A stretch of DNA of 35,578 bases from Paracoccaceae bacterium (lineage in GTDB: Bacteria; Pseudomonadota; Alphaproteobacteria; Rhodobacterales; Rhodobacteraceae), in the NCBI GenBank assembly GCA_020832445.1, contig JAFIEO010000074.1, positions 1 to 35,578 of the forward strand. Direction: 5' to 3'. Below the pieces are notes generated by a model. That model ran no database searches. It saw nothing but the letters and a program-made list of their open reading frames with translations, and was not told the origin of the DNA. Shown in pieces: positions 32,113 through 35,578 of the stretch (positions are counted from its first letter, which is position 1; the number at the start of each line of letters is the position of its first letter). The translations under genes and the position numbers were made by a program.

Positions 32113-34932
32113 ATGAATTTCTGGCCAATCACCCGCTCCCCGATTCCCTATGACCGCGCCGCAGGCACGGAGGCGCGCGCACTTTTCCCCGCCCCGACCC
32201 CGCAGCAGGCAGACCTGATTGACGGCGCGGCCGGGTGCAGCCCCTATCTGAAAACGCTGATGACGCGTGAACGCGACTGGATAGAGGGCGCGTTTGTCAC
32301 CGACCCCTGGGACTATCTGCAAACGGAACTGGATGCACTGGACGGTGTTGCGCTGCCGGACATGTCCGCGCGGCTGCGGCAGGCCAAACGCCGCACTGCC
32401 CTGCTGGCGGCGCTGGCCGATCTGGGCGGGGTCTGGTCGCTGGATCAGGTCACCGGCGCCCTTAGCGATCTGGCCGACCGCGCCACCCATGTCGCCCTGA
32501 CAGCCCTTGTTGCTGATGAAATCCGGCGCAAGAAGCTGCCCGGCGCAGTGCCCGAGGATGCAGCGACTGGCGCGGGTATGGTGGTGCTGGCCATGGGCAA
32601 GATGGGCGCGAGAGAGTTGAACTATTCGTCCGACATTGATCTGATCTGCCTGTTTGATGAAACCCGTTTCAGCGCCGATGACTATCTGGATGCGCGCGCC
32701 AGTTTCATTCGTGTGACGCGCAAACTGTGCGGGTTACTGTCCGACTACACCGCCGAAGGGTATGTGTTCCGCACCGATCTGCGCCTGCGCCCCGACCCGT
32801 CGGTGACGCCTGTATGCCTGTCGATGGATGCGGCCGAGCGCTATTACGAAAGCGTTGGGCGGACATGGGAACGCGCGGCCTATATCAAGGCGCGGCCCTG
32901 TGCGGGGGATCTGGCCGCAGGGCGGCGGTTTCTGGATACGCTGCGCCCCTTCGTGTGGCGCAGGCATCTGGATTTCGCGGCCATTCAGGATGCCCATGAC
33001 ATGCGCTTGCGAATCAAGGCGCATAAGGGTCTGGGGGGCGCGCTGTGTCTGGAAGGGCATGACATTAAACTGGGGCAGGGCGGCATCCGCGAAATCGAAT
33101 TTTTCACGCAAACCCGCCAGTTGATTGCGGGCGGGCGCGATCCTGATTTGCGCAGCTCGCGCACGGTTGACGGGCTGGCCGCACTGGCCGCCAAAGGCTG
33201 GATTCCCGCAGATGTGGCTGAAAAACTGACCGCGCATTATGCTGAGCACCGCGAGATCGAGCACCGCCTGCAAATGGTTCAGGACGCCCAGACCCAGAAA
33301 CTGCCGACCAGTGCCGAAGGGCTGGACCGGATTGCGCATTTCGTCGGGCTGGACAACACCGGCACATTCCGCGACCGCCTTTTGCGCAGGTTGCGCGATG
33401 TGGCCGAACTGACCGAAGGGTTTTTCACACCGGATGCGGGCGACAGCGTGGAAGAACCCGACCTGTCCGACACCCAGCAAGATATTATCGAAGGCTGGCG
33501 CAGTTATGCAGCGCTGCGGTCTGATCGTGCCAAGGAATTGTTCAAGCGGGTGCGGCCCGCATTGTTGACACGGCTGCACGATGCGGCAGACCCCGAAGCG
33601 GCACTTGTGCAGTTCGACCGATTTCTGGGGGGGCTGCCTGCCGGTGTGCAGCTGTTCGCCCTGTTCGAGGCCAACCCGCAACTGATCGATCTTATCGTGG
33701 ATATTTGCGCCACATCGCCGCGGCTGGCCAGCTATCTGTCGCGCAACGCGGCAGTGTTCGACGCTGTCATTGGCGGCGGGTTCTTTGCACCATGGCCGGG
33801 AACCGCATCCTTGCAAAACGACCTTGCCGACCGTCTGGCGCAGCTGGATGATTATGAACGCCAGCTGGACGCCGCGCGCGTCTGGGCGCGGGAATGGCAT
33901 TTCAGGGTTGGCGTGCATCACCTGCGCGGGTTGATTGACGCGTTCGAGGCGGGCACAGAATACGCGTCGCTGGCAGAAGCGACACTGGGCGCGTTGTGGC
34001 CTGTTGTGGTGGCGGAATTTGCGCGCAAGCATGGCCCGCCGCCGGGACAGGGGGCTGTGGTTCTGGGCATGGGGTCGCTTGGGGCAGGGCGGCTGAACGC
34101 GGCGTCAGATGTGGATCTGATCGTGATTTATGATGCCGATCCGTCGGAAAACTCTGACGGGCCGCGCCCGCTGGACACACGCAGCTATTTTGCCCGCCTG
34201 ACCAAGGCGTATCTTACGGCCATCAGCGCGCCCACTGCTGAAGGGCGTCTGTATGAGGTGGATATGCGGCTGCGCCCGTCGGGGCGGCAAGGCCCTGTTG
34301 CGACCAGCCTGACCGCGTTTCGCGACTATCAGTTCAACGAGGCATGGACATGGGAACATCTGGCGTTGACGCGTGCGCGGCGGGTTGCAGGCTCGGTGGG
34401 GCTGGGCGAGACGATCGAAGGGGTGCGCCGGTCCCTGTTGCAAGACAAATCCACCGGCGCAAGTATCCGCAAGGACGTGGCCGATATGCGCGCCAGACTG
34501 TCCGAGGCCAAGCCCGCGCATGGGCTGTGGGATGCCAAGGCAGGGCCGGGGCGGTTGATGGATATCGAACTGGCGGCGCAATTTTGCGCGCTTGCGGCGG
34601 GCCATCATGCGCGCCGTGTCGATCAACAATTGCGTGCCGGCGCTAAAGCAAGTGTGATCAGCGCGCAGGACGAGCAGTGCCTGCTGCGCGCCTACCGGCT
34701 GTGCTGGACGATGCAGGCCACGGGGCGGCAACTGGCCGACAAGATTTCGGATGTCGCAGATCTTGGTCATGGCGGGCAGAAGTTCATCCTGAATTCAGTC
34801 GGCTGCGAAAGTGTCAGTATTCTGGCCGACAGGCTGAAAGACATGTGCACAATGTCGGCAACGGTGATAGATTCAATTTTTGCCCCTGATGCGGCGATGC
34901 AGGATGACGCTGAGAATGACACACGCACATGA
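32113..34932 (+). CDS. glnE: Bifunctional glutamine synthetase adenylyltransferase / adenylyl-removing enzyme
   Basis: A 939-residue cytoplasmic enzyme that attaches AMP to and removes it from glutamine synthetase under control of PII proteins. It has the two related nucleotidyltransferase domains of GlnE: the N-terminal adenylyl-removase site MGKMGARELNYSSDIDLI (about 160-177) and the C-terminal adenylyltransferase site GMGSLGAGRLNAASDVDLI (about 651-670), each with its own helical domain. Both carry the catalytic Asp-x-Asp pair. Length is normal for the family. The ribosome site before the ATG at 32113 is poor. The last 17 bases overlap the following small gene. PII and glutamine synthetase are not in the window. 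Confidence 0.96.
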   Translation: MNFWPITRSPIPYDRAAGTEARALFPAPTPQQADLIDGAAGCSPYLKTLMTRERDWIEGAFVTDPWDYLQTELDALDGVALPDMSARLRQAKRRTALLAALADLGGVWSLDQVTGALSDLADRATHVALTALVADEIRRKKLPGAVPEDAATGAGMVVLAMGKMGARELNYSSDIDLICLFDETRFSADDYLDARASFIRVTRKLCGLLSDYTAEGYVFRTDLRLRPDPSVTPVCLSMDAAERYYESVGRTWERAAYIKARPCAGDLAAGRRFLDTLRPFVWRRHLDFAAIQDAHDMRLRIKAHKGLGGALCLEGHDIKLGQGGIREIEFFTQTRQLIAGGRDPDLRSSRTVDGLAALAAKGWIPADVAEKLTAHYAEHREIEHRLQMVQDAQTQKLPTSAEGLDRIAHFVGLDNTGTFRDRLLRRLRDVAELTEGFFTPDAGDSVEEPDLSDTQQDIIEGWRSYAALRSDRAKELFKRVRPALLTRLHDAADPEAALVQFDRFLGGLPAGVQLFALFEANPQLIDLIVDICATSPRLASYLSRNAAVFDAVIGGGFFAPWPGTASLQNDLADRLAQLDDYERQLDAARVWAREWHFRVGVHHLRGLIDAFEAGTEYASLAEATLGALWPVVVAEFARKHGPPPGQGAVVLGMGSLGAGRLNAASDVDLIVIYDADPSENSDGPRPLDTRSYFARLTKAYLTAISAPTAEGRLYEVDMRLRPSGRQGPVATSLTAFRDYQFNEAWTWEHLALTRARRVAGSVGLGETIEGVRRSLLQDKSTGASIRKDVADMRARLSEAKPAHGLWDAKAGPGRLMDIELAAQFCALAAGHHARRVDQQLRAGAKASVISAQDEQCLLRAYRLCWTMQATGRQLADKISDVADLGHGGQKFILNSVGCESVSILADRLKDMCTMSATVIDSIFAPDAAMQDDAENDTRT

Positions 34933-35167
34933 CCCGAAGGGGCTGATCCGCGAAAGCTACCGGATGGATGGAATCAGCATGGATGAATGCCGGTCGATTC
35001 TGATTGACTGGGCGCTGAGTTTGCCTGTCGGGCAAGATCCGTTGCAGGCAATTCGTACCTTGCTGGACCAATACGCCCCCCATGCCCCAGACCACCCCAT
35101 GACTGCGCTGTTGCAAGAAGGGCTGACACCGCGCCCGCCGCGCGCGCGCAAGGGGCGCAGCAAATGA
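34916..35167 (+). CDS. Small hypothetical protein between glnE and tusA
   Basis: An 83-residue protein that I do not recognise. It is acidic in the first half (RMDGISMDECRSILIDWALSLP) with a helical look, and ends in a basic tail rich in Pro and Arg (TPRPPRARKGRSK). No signal peptide or membrane segment. The ATG at 34916 overlaps glnE by 17 bases; ATG at 34904 is also in frame. Its stop overlaps the tusA start by four bases. The tight packing on both sides argues that it is a real gene expressed with glnE and tusA. Function unknown. Confidence 0.75.
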   Translation: MTHAHDPKGLIRESYRMDGISMDECRSILIDWALSLPVGQDPLQAIRTLLDQYAPHAPDHPMTALLQEGLTPRPPRARKGRSK

Positions 35168-35403
35168 CAGGCCAGATTGTCGCCGATCACGAAGTTGATG
35201 CCATTGGCCTGCTATGCCCGCTGCCGGTTCTGAAGGCGCGAAAGCGGTTGCAGCAGATGGCACCCGGACAGGTCTTGCGCGTGCTGGCGTCTGATCCGGC
35301 GGCGGTGATTGATATTCCGCATTTTTGTCAGCAATCCGGCCACCACCTGTTGCATTCAGAAGCCGCCGGTTCGGCAACGGCCTATCTGATTCGCTGCGGC
35401 TGA
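35164..35403 (+). CDS. tusA: TusA/SirA/YedF family sulfur carrier protein
   Basis: A 79-residue TusA-like protein. The active cysteine is Cys18 in the CPLPVLKARKRL motif, followed by a beta-strand (GQVLRVLASDPAAVIDIPHFC) as expected for the small alpha/beta fold. TusA relays sulfur from cysteine desulfurase for tRNA thiolation or sulfur oxidation; the acceptor here is unknown, since no tus/dsr partners are adjacent. The ATG at 35164 overlaps the stop of the small upstream gene (ATGA). The gene ends the run glnE-orf-tusA; repeat copy D starts 58 bases after its stop. Confidence 0.93.
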   Translation: MTGQIVADHEVDAIGLLCPLPVLKARKRLQQMAPGQVLRVLASDPAAVIDIPHFCQQSGHHLLHSEAAGSATAYLIRCG

Positions 35404-35460
35404 TTTGCATTTCGGGCCGAATCTGTGGTGAGAGCGGATCGACATGCTCCTGTTTCGCTT

Positions 35461-35578
35461 TTGGCCTTTTGTAGACCTTGGGGTTGCCCCAAGGCGCTGA
35501 GCAAAGGCCGAAGGCCGCCGCGCCATCGGCCGGGCGTCCCGCGGCCTGCCGATTTTTGTGATGGCAGGGCAAGCCTTT
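35461..35578 (+). repeat. Interspersed structured repeat, copy D (right part missing)
   Basis: The left half of the repeat family, cut by the end of the window. It starts with TTGGCCTTTTGTAGACC, then a perfect hairpin CCTTGGGG-TTG-CCCCAAGG, then GGCC-GAA-GGCC, CGCGCCATCGGCCGGGCG and the inner pair CCTGCC / GGCAGG around GATTTTTGTGAT. The last 20 bases match the first 25 bases of copy A at the window start. Together A and D cover the whole element. Confidence 0.88.

Noticed and set aside
31926-32132. N-terminal extension of the LysE-type exporter
   Set aside because: The added 69 residues are charged and unlike the family, and would overlap the start of glnE. The ATG at 31925 begins the first membrane segment region correctly.
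1-35578. tRNA, rRNA or CRISPR elements
   Set aside because: No T-arm-like GGTTCGAATCC sequences, rRNA segments or regularly spaced short direct repeats were recognised while reading; the four repeat copies are about 9-14 kb apart, not an array.

Overview
The window is a GC-rich stretch of an alphaproteobacterial chromosome, most likely Rhodobacteraceae/Rhodobacterales. This rests on the block gpmI-envC-ctpA-rppH, the short wHTH-type XRE regulator, the divergent Hpt / receiver-PP2C pair, and protein sequences that read like family members from that clade. That assignment is inference from gene content and order, not from a marker gene. No rRNA, tRNA or CRISPR array was seen.

Layout. 0.2-2.2 kb: a BI-1/YccA membrane protein with a clear terminator and a quinone oxidoreductase, both on the minus strand. 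2.2-4.6 kb: a gene-free AT-richer gap with a possible RNA fold, an XRE regulator, a histidinol-phosphatase-like enzyme and an alpha/beta hydrolase. 4.7-6.5 kb: a response regulator with a PP2C phosphatase output, divergent from an Hpt protein. 6.6-9.6 kb: thioesterase-ilvA (overlapping stop/start) and argG. 9.7-14.2 kb: gpmI-envC-ctpA-rppH, a plus-strand operon linking glycolysis, cell-wall hydrolase control, periplasmic proteolysis and mRNA 5'-end processing. 14.2-14.6 kb: a gap holding two different palindromic repeats. 14.6-21.7 kb: flavin reductase, GNAT, then gpx-HDAC-like-lysC-ptsP on the minus strand and DUF1178 on the plus strand. 21.7-23.6 kb: an apparently intact IS1182-like element inserted at the edge of an interspersed repeat. 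23.6-27.2 kb: a YnjBCD-type ABC importer. 27.4-31.9 kb: a CDP-alcohol phosphatidyltransferase, then (minus strand) LysE-type exporter, omega-transaminase, YbaK-type deacylase, RDD protein and aminoacyl-tRNA--protein transferase. 32.1-35.4 kb: glnE, a small conserved-looking ORF and tusA, with overlapping junctions.

The most unusual signal is a repeat family of about 220-227 bp with four copies in this window: 1-141 (cut by the start), 14240-14460, 23344-23570 and 35461-35578 (cut by the end). All copies lie in the same orientation, all sit beyond the 3' ends of genes, and each complete copy can fold into one long nested hairpin. The outer arms differ in sequence between copies but stay complementary within a copy, including G-T pairs that only pair in a plus-strand RNA. 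The IS element is inserted in the terminal GGCC of one copy with a 4-bp GGCC duplication. Both window ends fall inside this repeat at nearly the same internal position, which suggests the window is a draft contig broken at the repeat.
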